A DNA stretch of 64,000 nt. Origin: RGIG7213 sp045540335 (GTDB lineage: Bacteria; Bacillota; Clostridia; Oscillospirales; CAG-272). The notes below the pieces were generated by a model. The model was not told where the DNA came from. It saw nothing but the letters and a program-made list of their open reading frames with translations, and ran no database searches. The DNA lies in assembly GCA_045540335.1 (NCBI GenBank), contig JAZQHC010000041.1, positions 12,437-76,436 of the forward strand, in the 5' to 3' direction. Every line of letters begins with the position of its first letter. Within the stretch, counting starts at the first letter, position 1. Position numbers and translations under genes: made by a program. Shown in pieces: positions 36,787-45,676 of the stretch.

Positions 36787-37932
36787 TTAGCTTTGATGCG
36801 GTCTTACGGGGAAGACGAAGTACATAAACGACTTATCATCTTCATCCGTGGGGGAAATAAGCATACTGGAAAGCGGCGTAGAGAAGCCAAGCTTTACCGT
36901 ATCCGAATCTATCGCGCGGAAGCTGTCAAGCAAGAAACGGCAGTTAAAGCTGATTTCTATGTCTTCACCCTCGTGCTTGCAGGGAATCTCGTCGAAAACC
37001 TTGTTTACAACTGAAATACACGATATTTTAAGCGAATCGCCGTAAACGTTAAGCGTTACGCTGCTTTTAACCCTTCCCGCGTCGCTGTCTTCCGTTACAA
37101 GCATAGCCCTTTCAAGGCTTTCGCGCAAACTGCTTGTAGCTATTTCTACGGTAATCGGGCAATCCTTCGGTATAAATCTTTCGTATTCTATATAATCACC
37201 GTCTATCTGGCGGGTAAAGAATATCATATTATCGCGGAAGAACATTATGTGCTTAAGCCCTCTTACAACGCGAATCTTTTCATCTGTATCAAGCAAGAAT
37301 TTCTGTATTTCGGGTAAAGCCCTTCTTGCTATTATAAAATTAAGATTCATATAAGAACCGTCTTCGTTATGGTTTTCCATTTCGCAATCTTCAAATCTTT
37401 GTGCAAAACGGAAGCCGTCCAACGCAACTATACGAACGTTTTCTTCCCTTATTTGAAAATACGCGCCGTTAAGCTGAAGCTTTTGGTGGTTTTCTGCAAC
37501 TGCAAACGACGTTTGCGCTATAAGCCTTTTTAACGTCTTTTGGCTTATCGTAAAGCAATAATCGCCTGAAAGCTCGGGCATGTTGGGAAACAGCGACCCT
37601 TCCATACAAACTACCTCGAATTTACTGTTTCCGCACGATATTTTTGCAATGTTTTTATCTGATATATCTATCGTTATATCACCGGGCATATTTCTTGCGA
37701 TATTAAGAAGCTTGTTTGCGCTGATAATATAGCTTCCGGGCTTTTGAACGTCTGCATCTATTATCGTTTGGAAGCCCTTTTCGGTATCAAAGGTTGATAT
37801 CATACATTTATCGGAATCTATCGTTTTAAGTCTGATGCCTTGAAGCACTTTATTTTCGCCCCTTGTGGATACGGCACCCATTGCGGGAACGATGGCGTTC
37901 AGAAGCACGTGTTTATCGAATACGACTTTCAT
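36787..37932 (-). CDS. dnaN: DNA polymerase III beta sliding clamp
   Basis: 381 residues. Three repeats of the clamp fold; start MKVVFDKHVLLNAI, the typical NGAYFQI and ALDGFRFAQR in the second domain, and a C-terminal FVFPVRP tail where clamps end in MPMRL-type sequence. GAAGGAG lies before the ATG. The ring tethers DNA polymerase and other proteins to DNA. First gene downstream of oriC and of the long minus-strand block to 27103; its promoter must lie within oriC. Confidence 0.96.
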   Translation of the reverse strand: MKVVFDKHVLLNAIVPAMGAVSTRGENKVLQGIRLKTIDSDKCMISTFDTEKGFQTIIDADVQKPGSYIISANKLLNIARNMPGDITIDISDKNIAKISCGNSKFEVVCMEGSLFPNMPELSGDYCFTISQKTLKRLIAQTSFAVAENHQKLQLNGAYFQIREENVRIVALDGFRFAQRFEDCEMENHNEDGSYMNLNFIIARRALPEIQKFLLDTDEKIRVVRGLKHIMFFRDNMIFFTRQIDGDYIEYERFIPKDCPITVEIATSSLRESLERAMLVTEDSDAGRVKSSVTLNVYGDSLKISCISVVNKVFDEIPCKHEGEDIEISFNCRFLLDSFRAIDSDTVKLGFSTPLSSMLISPTDEDDKSFMYFVFPVRPHQS

Positions 37933-38305
37933 TTTATTTTCTCCTTCGCATCTGATATATAGAATGTAATGAATACTTATGAATATAGTAGTAGTAGTAG
38001 GGGGTGTGGATTGTGTGGATTGTGCGTTTTATCCGCTTTTTAAGCAGTTTTGTCGAATTTTTGCCCTGTTGAATTCTTGTAAAATTCCAAGGGATAAAAT
38101 GTGCACAACATTATTCGATTTTTTACCCGAAAATCTACCCACTTTTTATTCTTCGGTATTCCATACCTTTTCAACAGGTATTTTCACAATGATTCAACAA
38201 GGTTATCAACAGGGGGAAAAAACTGCCCCGTTTATCCACAAACTATGGGATATATGTGGATAACTTTGTGGATTGTGTGTATAACTTTTCGCTTTTTTGG
38301 CTTAT
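37933..38305. other. oriC: Chromosomal replication origin oriC with basal unwinding-system layout
   Basis: The 373-base gap between dnaA and dnaN. Consensus TTATNCACA boxes: TTATCCACA at 38232-38240, TGTGGATAA at 38255-38263 and TGTGTATAA at 38276-38284; near-matches at 38203-38211 (TTATCAACA) and 38267-38275. On the dnaN side, five TAG trinucleotides (37986-38000), a GGGG run (38001-38004) and two directly repeated boxes TGTGGATTG (38005-38013, 38014-38022) stand in a row. Read 3' to 5' this is box-box-G run-GAT trios, the order of the DnaA-trio unwinding element known from B. subtilis. AT-rich DNA follows towards dnaN (37940-37985), where melting would start. Confidence 0.92.
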
Positions 38306-39808
38306 TTACAGCTTAATTTCGTTTTCTATTTCTGCAATTTCCCTTTCAAACAGGGGTTCTGACTTTATTCGGTTTTCCACAACATCAACAGAGTTGATTA
38401 TAGTCGAATGGTCGCGCCCGAAGATAGAACCTATCTGTTTATAAGAATAAGACGTGCATTTTTTCACAAAGTAGATAACTATGTGGCGTGCGGTTGCAAC
38501 CTCTTTCCTTTTGGATTTGCTTTTTATCTCGTTTTCGTCGATATTCATACGCTTTGCCACGATTTTAAGTATCTTATCGGTTATAACCTGCGGCGAAGCA
38601 TCAATATTCATCATATCGGAAATGGTGCGCTTTGCCATATCGTACGTTATCGGTACGCCGTACAGCGCGCTTTTTGCGGCAAGCTTTTTAAGCGAGCCTT
38701 CTATTTGCCTTATATTTCTGCTTAACGTTTCTGCAAGAAGATTAACTACGTCGTCGGGAATGGAAATACCGTATGATTCCGCCTTGCTTCTGATAATTGC
38801 AGAACGCAATTCGTAATCCGGCGGCTGGATATCTGCAATAAGGCCCATTTCAAAACGGTTTTGAAGCCTGTCCTGCAGGGTTTTTATATCTCTGGGCGGT
38901 TTATCCGAGGTAAGTATTATCTGCTTGTGGCTTTCGTACAAAGCGTTGAACGTGTGGAAAAACTCTTCCTGCACGCTTTCCTTACCTGCTATAAACTGAA
39001 TATCGTCTATAAGCAGCACGTCAACCGAGCGATATTTATTGCGGAAGATTATCGGCCCGTCTTTTATGCGGATGCTTTCTATAAGCTGGTTTGTAAATTC
39101 TTCACCCTTTACGTAGATTATTTTAAGCGAAGGGTCGTTAGTAAGCAATTCGTTCGTTATTGCGTACAAAAGGTGCGTTTTTCCAAGGCCGCTGGGCCCA
39201 TATACGAAAAGCGGGTTCCACGCTGTGGAAGGATTCGTTGCTACTGCGTAGCAGGCGTTGTAAACGAACCTGTTTGAAGAACCTACTATATAGTTATCAA
39301 ACGTATAATCGTTATTTATAGTCGTTTTGAAGTTTATCTGCGGGGAATAAATGCTTCTTTCGTTTTCTGCCTGCTTTTCCTTTGCATCGGTAGAAAAGAA
39401 ATTTACCTCGTCGCCGGCGGCGATATTCGATATGTTTTCTTTTACAGGCTCTGCCTCTTTCGTTCTGGGCGAGGGGCGCTGATAAACGTCAAGCCCGTCG
39501 TATTCGGAATTTTGCAGATCATACTCTATATCCTCTTTTATCTGGCGAAGGTTTTTCGCATCTTTATCGAGGGAATAAATATAGATTATTTTAAATTCTC
39601 CAAGAACCTTGTGAAGAACCCTTTCAAGTATTCGCGTTTCGTTACGCACGAAATCCAGCGTTGCACTTGTGGGCGTCATCAATACGGCATATTCAGACTC
39701 TATTTCTACGATTTGCACGTTTGCAAACCAAGAGTTTATTTTCATTTCGGTAAATTCTTTTTTTAATTCGAGCAGAACACTTTCCCAAATATCTTCGTAT
39801 GTACTCAT
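38306..39808 (-). CDS. dnaA: Chromosomal replication initiator DnaA
   Basis: 500 residues. Domain I (about 1-85, EDIWESVLLELKKEF), variable linker (about 90-165), AAA+ domain III with Walker A GPSGLGKTH, Walker B VLLIDDIQFI and sensor RLQNRFEMGLIADI, and domain IV with the box-reading helix GRDHSTIINSV. It binds the DnaA boxes in the adjacent oriC and melts DNA. AAGGAAG lies 7 bases before the ATG. Somewhat longer than B. subtilis DnaA because of the linker. Confidence 0.98.
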   Translation of the reverse strand: MSTYEDIWESVLLELKKEFTEMKINSWFANVQIVEIESEYAVLMTPTSATLDFVRNETRILERVLHKVLGEFKIIYIYSLDKDAKNLRQIKEDIEYDLQNSEYDGLDVYQRPSPRTKEAEPVKENISNIAAGDEVNFFSTDAKEKQAENERSIYSPQINFKTTINNDYTFDNYIVGSSNRFVYNACYAVATNPSTAWNPLFVYGPSGLGKTHLLYAITNELLTNDPSLKIIYVKGEEFTNQLIESIRIKDGPIIFRNKYRSVDVLLIDDIQFIAGKESVQEEFFHTFNALYESHKQIILTSDKPPRDIKTLQDRLQNRFEMGLIADIQPPDYELRSAIIRSKAESYGISIPDDVVNLLAETLSRNIRQIEGSLKKLAAKSALYGVPITYDMAKRTISDMMNIDASPQVITDKILKIVAKRMNIDENEIKSKSKRKEVATARHIVIYFVKKCTSYSYKQIGSIFGRDHSTIINSVDVVENRIKSEPLFEREIAEIENEIKL

Positions 39809-39852
39809 TTATGCGCTTCCTTTTTATGATTTATATATCTATCCATTTTAAC

Positions 39853-39861
39853 ATTATACCA
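39853..39861 (-). promoter_or_regulatory. Probable extended -10 promoter of dnaA
   Basis: On the minus strand TGGTATAAT (39861-39853) is an extended -10 element about 45 bases before the dnaA ATG. No good -35 was found, which an extended -10 can compensate for. The surrounding 39809-39990 is otherwise very AT-rich. Confidence 0.5.
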
Positions 39862-39992
39862 CCCTATCATAATAACATACTTATCTAAAAATTGCAATAT
39901 ATAATTTTTAAATAATTATATTATATAATATAGGATATATGAAATAAGCGTTTTATACAAAAACAAACGGGATATTTTGTGAAATACGCGAA

Positions 39993-40022
39993 TTGCAAAA
40001 CCGAAAAAAAGTATTATATAAT
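39993..40022 (+). promoter_or_regulatory. Possible promoter of the dockerin/metallo-beta-lactamase gene
   Basis: TTGCAA (39993-39998) and TATAAT (40017-40022) with an 18-base spacer; a second TATAAT occurs at 40030-40035. About 57 bases before the ATG at 40079. Confidence 0.5.
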
Positions 40023-40078
40023 TATTTTATATAATGGGGTAGTAATACCATTAAAAAGTAATTATGCAGGGGGAAGAA

Positions 40079-43000
40079 ATGGCGAATTTTAAAAGAATAA
40101 TTTCGGTTCTTTGTGCGGGCGCGATAACATTTGGCGCAGTAGGCATTTTTGCCCAAAATAATACCGATACCGTTCCATACGACGGAAGCGGCGTGTATTT
40201 TAAAGAGGTAAACGGCGAACCCTATATATTCGGCGTTGCACCGAAAACTACGGTGCAGGGGCTTAAAAATCTGCTTGGCGGCGAATGCGTTACAGATGAA
40301 GAAGGCGAATATGTAAAAACAGGTACAAGGGTTATAACGTATAAAAACGATACACAGGAAAATATATCGACCGTAATAATCCACGGCGACGTGGATTGCG
40401 ACGGTAAGGTTACCGCGAAGGACGTTGTAAAAATTAAAAAATACGTTGCAGGACAACCGTTTTCGATAAACGAGGTTGCGGCTGATATAGATATGGACGG
40501 CGACGTTGACGAAAACGACAAGCAGCTTGCATCTGAAAAGGCAAACGCGGTATTAACGTCGTTAAAGGTGGCAAAAAAACCTGAAAAATCCGTTTATACA
40601 GACGGGGAAAAGCTTGAATGTAACGGTTTGATATTATCTGCCGTATATTCAAACGGGGATACCTTCGGCGTTGCCGACGGATATCAAACCGAATATCCCG
40701 CAGGCGACGGCAGGCTTTCGCAAAAATATCAATACGTTACGGTAAATTACGGCGGCGTAAGCGCAAAATTACCTTTAACGGTAAACGAATATTCTTCACA
40801 CGCGATAACCGATACGGTTTATTACACTATGCCTGCAATACCTGCACAAGCGGGTGTTAAGGTAGATCTTTCGAAGTACAGCGTGCAGTTTTCACTTGGG
40901 CAAACGGTGTCAAGCGGTATTACGTGGGCTTCAAGCGAATTGACGGTTTCGGCAAATACCGTAACGCCGAAAGCAAAGGGCGTATATACGCTTAATGCAT
41001 CGTACAACGGAAAAACAAAGGCTGTGTATCTCGTTGTAAAGGAAAGAACAGACAGCGAATACGTGCTTTACGAAAACAGCTTTGATAACGGCGCGGGTGA
41101 CTTGCGCGTTACGCAAAACGCAAGCCTTGTAAGCGCATCAAACGGAAAAATGACGATAGGCGCAAAAAATTCCGCAGCTACGGTGCTTTTGCCTGAATAC
41201 GTAAGCAGCTTCGGTGATTACAAAATCACGGCAAGCACCTGCGTTTCGGCATATGCAAGCGAAAAAAATACCGTAAGTCTTTTGTATCGCGGCGGATATT
41301 CTATGGACGTAATGGCAAACGCGTCGTTTGAAAACAGCGGCGTATCGCTTAATTATACGCTTAACGGTACGAAATACGCTTTGAATACAAATTCGTATTC
41401 AAAGCCGCTTAACAAGGTGGAATTTTACGATATTACGCTTGACGTTCACGGCGTATGCAGTGAAGGGTACGTAAACGGTGCGCGGCTTGTTTCTTCCTTT
41501 GAAAACAACGGTGCGTATAACGGCAACGTAGGTATATACGCAAGCGGTGTAACCGCGGTTTTGGAAGATATCAAGGTAACGCTTGATTTTGATAAGCCTT
41601 CAACACACGGCACGGTAGGCTATACTATGCCTGCGATACCTGCAATTTCGGGTAATTCGATATGGCTTAACGGCTACGACGTACAGTTTAACGATGGGCA
41701 AGCCGTAAACGCGAAGGATATCACGTGGTCTTCAAGTGAAATAACCGTTTCTTCAAACGGTGTTGTAACGCCATCGTCGGCAGGTGTTTATAAGCTTACG
41801 GCAAAGGCTTCTGCCAATACGAAAACAGTATATCTTGTAGTTAAAAATGCCGCAGACAGCGAATATCTGCTTTATAATAACGAATTTTCTTCGTTTGACG
41901 GAATAACAAAGGTTTCCGGCACTTCAAGCGTTTCGGGCGGAAAGCTTTATCTTAACGGAAAAACGACACCCACCACCGTGGTATTTCCCGATTACATAGG
42001 CGATTTCGGCAATTACAGCATAGAAACGAATTTTACGATTTCAGAATATGAAAACGACGGCTCGTGGTTAAGTATAATGTTCCGCGTTAAAGACCCCGCC
42101 AACGATTATTATCAGTTAAACGTAAGGCAAAACGCGGCGAACAATTCGTATAACGGCGTTGAATTAACAAGCAACAACAACGGCACGTGGCAATATTTAC
42201 AAATGAATTCGTATAAAGAGGCGCTGGCGCTTTCAAAATCGTATAAATTTAAAGTAGATGTTAAAGACGACGTTGCCAAGGGGTATATAGACGGCAACAG
42301 TATGATATTCTGTGATACGGTAAACGCAAGGTCAACGGGCAAGGCGGCACTTCAGACGTACGGAATAAACGCGGCGTTTGAAAACGTAAAAATAACGCTT
42401 GATTTCGACAGCTGTGCAAATTACCGTGCAGAGGAATATTTTGATTATTCAAGCATAAAGCCTGATAATACGTATGTTACCGAATACTACGGGGAAGAGC
42501 TTCTTTCGTATTACGATTGCGACCAAGGCGATTTTTACGGCGCGTGCAGTTATTTTGAAAAAAGCGGCGCAAGGCTTTACAACAAGCATAATATGAACAA
42601 CGGTAACCTTTCCGCAACGTACGTTTCGGGCGGCAGCTATTACCACGTTTATTATCTTAAGACCGAGGGCGAATTAAACGTTGTGGTTTCGGCAAACGGC
42701 GCACATCTTTTACCCGATAATATTCCCGAAAAAATAACGGGTGATTATATGCCCACCGTAACGCAGGTATATTCCTTCAGGGTAAACGGAATGACGTATA
42801 TAATCCAGCTGGCAGATGGCACGTTTATAGTTTACGACGGCGGCTGGGAAGACGTAACGGAAGACCTTTGGGCAGCCCTTACAAGGCTTAACGGCGGCGA
42901 AGAGGGAATAGTTGTACGTTCTTGGATACTTACCCACGCACATGAAGACCATACGTACGGATTTATAGATTTCAGCGAAAAATACGCTTCTAAAATAAAG

Positions 43001-43555
43001 GTAGAACGAATAATGATATCGCCGATTTCCGCAAGCGATACGGATACGCTCGGATTCCCGTTTTACGTTGAAGACCTTGTATCTACCGTTGCAAAACGAT
43101 TCAAGGGTGCTGTTATATGCCCCGTTCATACGGGAATGCTGTTTAATTATTGCGGCGTAAAGCTTGAAATATTGATGGCGGCAGAGGAAATATATAAAGA
43201 CGATTTTTCATCTAACTTCAATAATACAAGTATGGTTTCGAGAATATTCAACGGCGAATATTCGTGCCTGTTCCTTGCGGATGCCGCAAAGGAAAGCGCG
43301 AAAAAGCTGATAACGTACTATAATTACTATATGACAAGTAATATGTGCCAGGTATCGCACCACGGCGTAGAGAATTTCCCCCTTGCCGGTTATAAGCGTA
43401 TAAGGGCAAATACTTTATGGTATCCGTGTGATACGTACCTGTATGAATTGCCTGACAGAGATGCAGACGTTCGTGCGGCATTGCGCGAATACACATATAC
43501 AAAAGAGATAATTCTTCACGATTCGGGCACGGTAACAAGAAAATTCGGCTATTGA
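40079..43555 (+). CDS. Secreted protein with N-terminal dockerin, duplicated Ig/lectin-like modules and C-terminal metallo-beta-lactamase fold
   Basis: 1158 residues from the ATG at 40079, six bases after GGGG; an ATG at 40064 has no ribosome site. Signal peptide to about residue 26. Two dockerin-type calcium loops (GDVDCDGKVTAKDVVKIKKY and ADIDMDGDVDENDK, about 103-155). Then a module made of an Ig-like part (YTMPAIPA...ITW.SSE.TVS...VYLVVK) and a LamG/DUF1080-like beta-sandwich occurs twice (about 245-510 and 515-775). The C-terminus (about 810-1158) is a metallo-hydrolase: IVYDGG, THAHEDH (His953, His955, Asp957, His958), FLADA and SHHG (His1094/1095). The family is zinc- or iron-dependent and hydrolyses varied esters and phosphodiesters; the substrate is unknown. 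Confidence 0.85.
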   Translation: MANFKRIISVLCAGAITFGAVGIFAQNNTDTVPYDGSGVYFKEVNGEPYIFGVAPKTTVQGLKNLLGGECVTDEEGEYVKTGTRVITYKNDTQENISTVIIHGDVDCDGKVTAKDVVKIKKYVAGQPFSINEVAADIDMDGDVDENDKQLASEKANAVLTSLKVAKKPEKSVYTDGEKLECNGLILSAVYSNGDTFGVADGYQTEYPAGDGRLSQKYQYVTVNYGGVSAKLPLTVNEYSSHAITDTVYYTMPAIPAQAGVKVDLSKYSVQFSLGQTVSSGITWASSELTVSANTVTPKAKGVYTLNASYNGKTKAVYLVVKERTDSEYVLYENSFDNGAGDLRVTQNASLVSASNGKMTIGAKNSAATVLLPEYVSSFGDYKITASTCVSAYASEKNTVSLLYRGGYSMDVMANASFENSGVSLNYTLNGTKYALNTNSYSKPLNKVEFYDITLDVHGVCSEGYVNGARLVSSFENNGAYNGNVGIYASGVTAVLEDIKVTLDFDKPSTHGTVGYTMPAIPAISGNSIWLNGYDVQFNDGQAVNAKDITWSSSEITVSSNGVVTPSSAGVYKLTAKASANTKTVYLVVKNAADSEYLLYNNEFSSFDGITKVSGTSSVSGGKLYLNGKTTPTTVVFPDYIGDFGNYSIETNFTISEYENDGSWLSIMFRVKDPANDYYQLNVRQNAANNSYNGVELTSNNNGTWQYLQMNSYKEALALSKSYKFKVDVKDDVAKGYIDGNSMIFCDTVNARSTGKAALQTYGINAAFENVKITLDFDSCANYRAEEYFDYSSIKPDNTYVTEYYGEELLSYYDCDQGDFYGACSYFEKSGARLYNKHNMNNGNLSATYVSGGSYYHVYYLKTEGELNVVVSANGAHLLPDNIPEKITGDYMPTVTQVYSFRVNGMTYIIQLADGTFIVYDGGWEDVTEDLWAALTRLNGGEEGIVVRSWILTHAHEDHTYGFIDFSEKYASKIKVERIMISPISASDTDTLGFPFYVEDLVSTVAKRFKGAVICPVHTGMLFNYCGVKLEILMAAEEIYKDDFSSNFNNTSMVSRIFNGEYSCLFLADAAKESAKKLITYYNYYMTSNMCQVSHHGVENFPLAGYKRIRANTLWYPCDTYLYELPDRDADVRAALREYTYTKEIILHDSGTVTRKFGY

Positions 43556-43558
43556 TAA

Positions 43559-43600
43559 AATACGCACCCCTTAAATTTATAAAGGGGTGCGTATTGCTTT
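43559..43600 (+). terminator. Terminator of the dockerin/metallo-beta-lactamase gene
   Basis: AATACGCACCCCTT and AAGGGGTGCGTATT form a 14-base perfect stem three bases after the stop, followed by GCTTT. Confidence 0.85.
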
Positions 43601-43672
43601 ATATGGAAATCTGCGTATGAATACGGCGTTAAAATAAGATAATAAAATATATTTTAAATTTAGAAAAATATA

Positions 43673-43701
43673 TTGAATTGTTTTATATTGTGTGTTATAA
43701 T
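43673..43701 (+). promoter_or_regulatory. Promoter of nadE
   Basis: TTGAAT (43673-43678) and TATAAT (43696-43701) with a 17-base spacer, 33 bases before the ATG at 43734. Confidence 0.75.
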
Positions 43702-43733
43702 CCACTTGATATATATTTTTTTGGGGGAATGAA

Positions 43734-45653
43734 ATGAAACACGGTTTTATTAAAATAGGTGCGGCGTGCATCAAGACAGCCGTAGGCAACCCTTTAAAAA
43801 ATGCAGAAGAAATAATAAAAACGGTTCAAAAAGCGGATTCGCTTGGCGTAAAGCTGTTGTGCTTTTCAGAGCTTTGCGTTACGGGCTGCAACTGCGGGGA
43901 TCTGTTTTATTCTGATATTTTGATTTGCAAGGCAAAAAAGGCATTGCTTGAAATTGCCGAAAAAACAAGTAATTGCGATACGGTGTTTACCGTTGGCTTA
44001 CCTGTAAGGGTATCTTCTAAAATATATAACTGTGCCGTGGTAATACACGGCGGAAGTATAATGGGCATAGTTCCGCAGATAAACGTTACAGACAAGCATT
44101 TTACGCCGTTTGATGCGGAAAAAACGGAATATTTGTACGATTTTATCCCAAGCGACGACGGATACGTGCAGACTGTACCTTTTTCAACCAATATAACGTT
44201 TTATTGCAAGGGTGTTGAAAATTACCGCTTTGCAATATGCGTTGGAAACGACCTTTTGTGTATGCAAGACAGCGCGAAAAAGCTTTGCGCGCGCGGGGCG
44301 AAGATTATTTTAAACCCCGCTTCTTCAAAAGAAACGGTATGCTCTAACGAAAAAAGAAAAGCGGCGATAAGCGCATCGTGCGGTAGGTATGCCTGTTGCG
44401 TGGTTTCATCGCTTCCGGATGAAAGCGATACGACCGCAAGCGGCGTATATTCTGCAAACCACATGATTGGCGAATGCGGAAAAATACTGTGCGAAAACGC
44501 CCCATTTGGTGAAGAAAAGCTTTTGATAACCGAAACAGACGTTTCGTATATTGCATTCGTAAGGGGAAGGGATACGTTATATTGCGAAAGCACGGCTGCA
44601 TTTTCTTCTGCCTGCGATTTTAACGATGTGGAGATAGAACAGCAGATAACGCAAACGCCCATTACAAGAAAAATAAGTAAAAATCCATTTATGCCCGACG
44701 GCTGTGATATGGCAAAAAGGGCAGACCATATATTTGAAATTCAAGCAAGGGCATTATGTAAAAGAATGAATGCCTCTTACAGCAAAAAAATGATAATAGG
44801 TATATCGGGCGGGCTTGATTCTACGTTGGCTTTGCTTGTATGCGTAAAGGCGTGCGGTATTTTGGGGTACCCTAACGAAAACGTTATTGCCGTTACCATG
44901 CCTTGCTTCGGCACAACGAAAAGAACGAAATCAAACGCGCAGATATTGTGCAAGGCACTCGGCGTTGATTTCAGAACGGTTGATATATCAAACGCGGTAA
45001 AGGTGCATTTTGCAGACATCTGCCACGACGAGGGCGTAAGAAACGCCGCGTACGAAAATTCTCAAGCGAGGGAACGCACCCAGATATTGATGGATATTGC
45101 AAACGACGAAAACGCGCTTGTTATAGGTACGGGCGATTTAAGCGAGCTGGCGCTTGGCTGGTGCACGTACAACGGCGACCATATGTCTATGTACGGCGTT
45201 AACTGCTCGATACCCAAAACGTTGATGAGATATATCGTGGGCCGTATTGCAAAAACGGAAGAAGAAAAGAAAAATACCGATATCTCGCGTACCTTGTACG
45301 ATATTCTCGAAACGCCCGTTTCGCCGGAGCTTATCCCCCCGAAGAACGGTCAGATAACCCAATGCACCGAAGAAATAATAGGCAGCTACGGGCTGCACGA
45401 CTTTTTCATTTATCATACCATACACAGCGGATATGGAAAAGAAAAGCTTTTGCTTCTTGCAAAATACGTTTTTGCGGGTGAATATTCCGAAGAATATATC
45501 GAAAAGTATTTAAATCTGTTCTGCAAACGCTTCGCAACGCAGCAATTTAAGCGTTCTTGCAGCCCCGACGGGGCAATAGTGGGAAGTGTTAATATTTCCC
45601 CTGCGTGCGGTTTTTATATGCCGTCTGACGTTGACGGCGACGTGTTATTGTAA
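43734..45653 (+). CDS. nadE: Glutamine-dependent NAD+ synthetase
   Basis: 639 residues, the two-domain form. The N-terminal nitrilase-like glutaminase domain (about 1-290) has Glu46 in FSELCVTG and the nucleophile Cys in AICVGND; the C-terminal synthetase domain (about 320-639) has the ATP motif GISGGLDST and the GTGDLSELALGW motif. It amidates deamido-NAD with ammonia from glutamine as the last step of NAD synthesis, in the cytoplasm. GGGGG precedes the ATG. glyA follows 23 bases later, probably on the same transcript. Confidence 0.95.
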   Translation: MKHGFIKIGAACIKTAVGNPLKNAEEIIKTVQKADSLGVKLLCFSELCVTGCNCGDLFYSDILICKAKKALLEIAEKTSNCDTVFTVGLPVRVSSKIYNCAVVIHGGSIMGIVPQINVTDKHFTPFDAEKTEYLYDFIPSDDGYVQTVPFSTNITFYCKGVENYRFAICVGNDLLCMQDSAKKLCARGAKIILNPASSKETVCSNEKRKAAISASCGRYACCVVSSLPDESDTTASGVYSANHMIGECGKILCENAPFGEEKLLITETDVSYIAFVRGRDTLYCESTAAFSSACDFNDVEIEQQITQTPITRKISKNPFMPDGCDMAKRADHIFEIQARALCKRMNASYSKKMIIGISGGLDSTLALLVCVKACGILGYPNENVIAVTMPCFGTTKRTKSNAQILCKALGVDFRTVDISNAVKVHFADICHDEGVRNAAYENSQARERTQILMDIANDENALVIGTGDLSELALGWCTYNGDHMSMYGVNCSIPKTLMRYIVGRIAKTEEEKKNTDISRTLYDILETPVSPELIPPKNGQITQCTEEIIGSYGLHDFFIYHTIHSGYGKEKLLLLAKYVFAGEYSEEYIEKYLNLFCKRFATQQFKRSCSPDGAIVGSVNISPACGFYMPSDVDGDVLL

Positions 45654-45676
45654 TTTATAAAAGGGAGAATAGAAAA

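Noticed and set aside
37981..38004. TAG run at oriC as a simple microsatellite
   Set aside because: Its position beside a G run and two tandem DnaA boxes in the right polarity makes a DnaA-trio element the better explanation.
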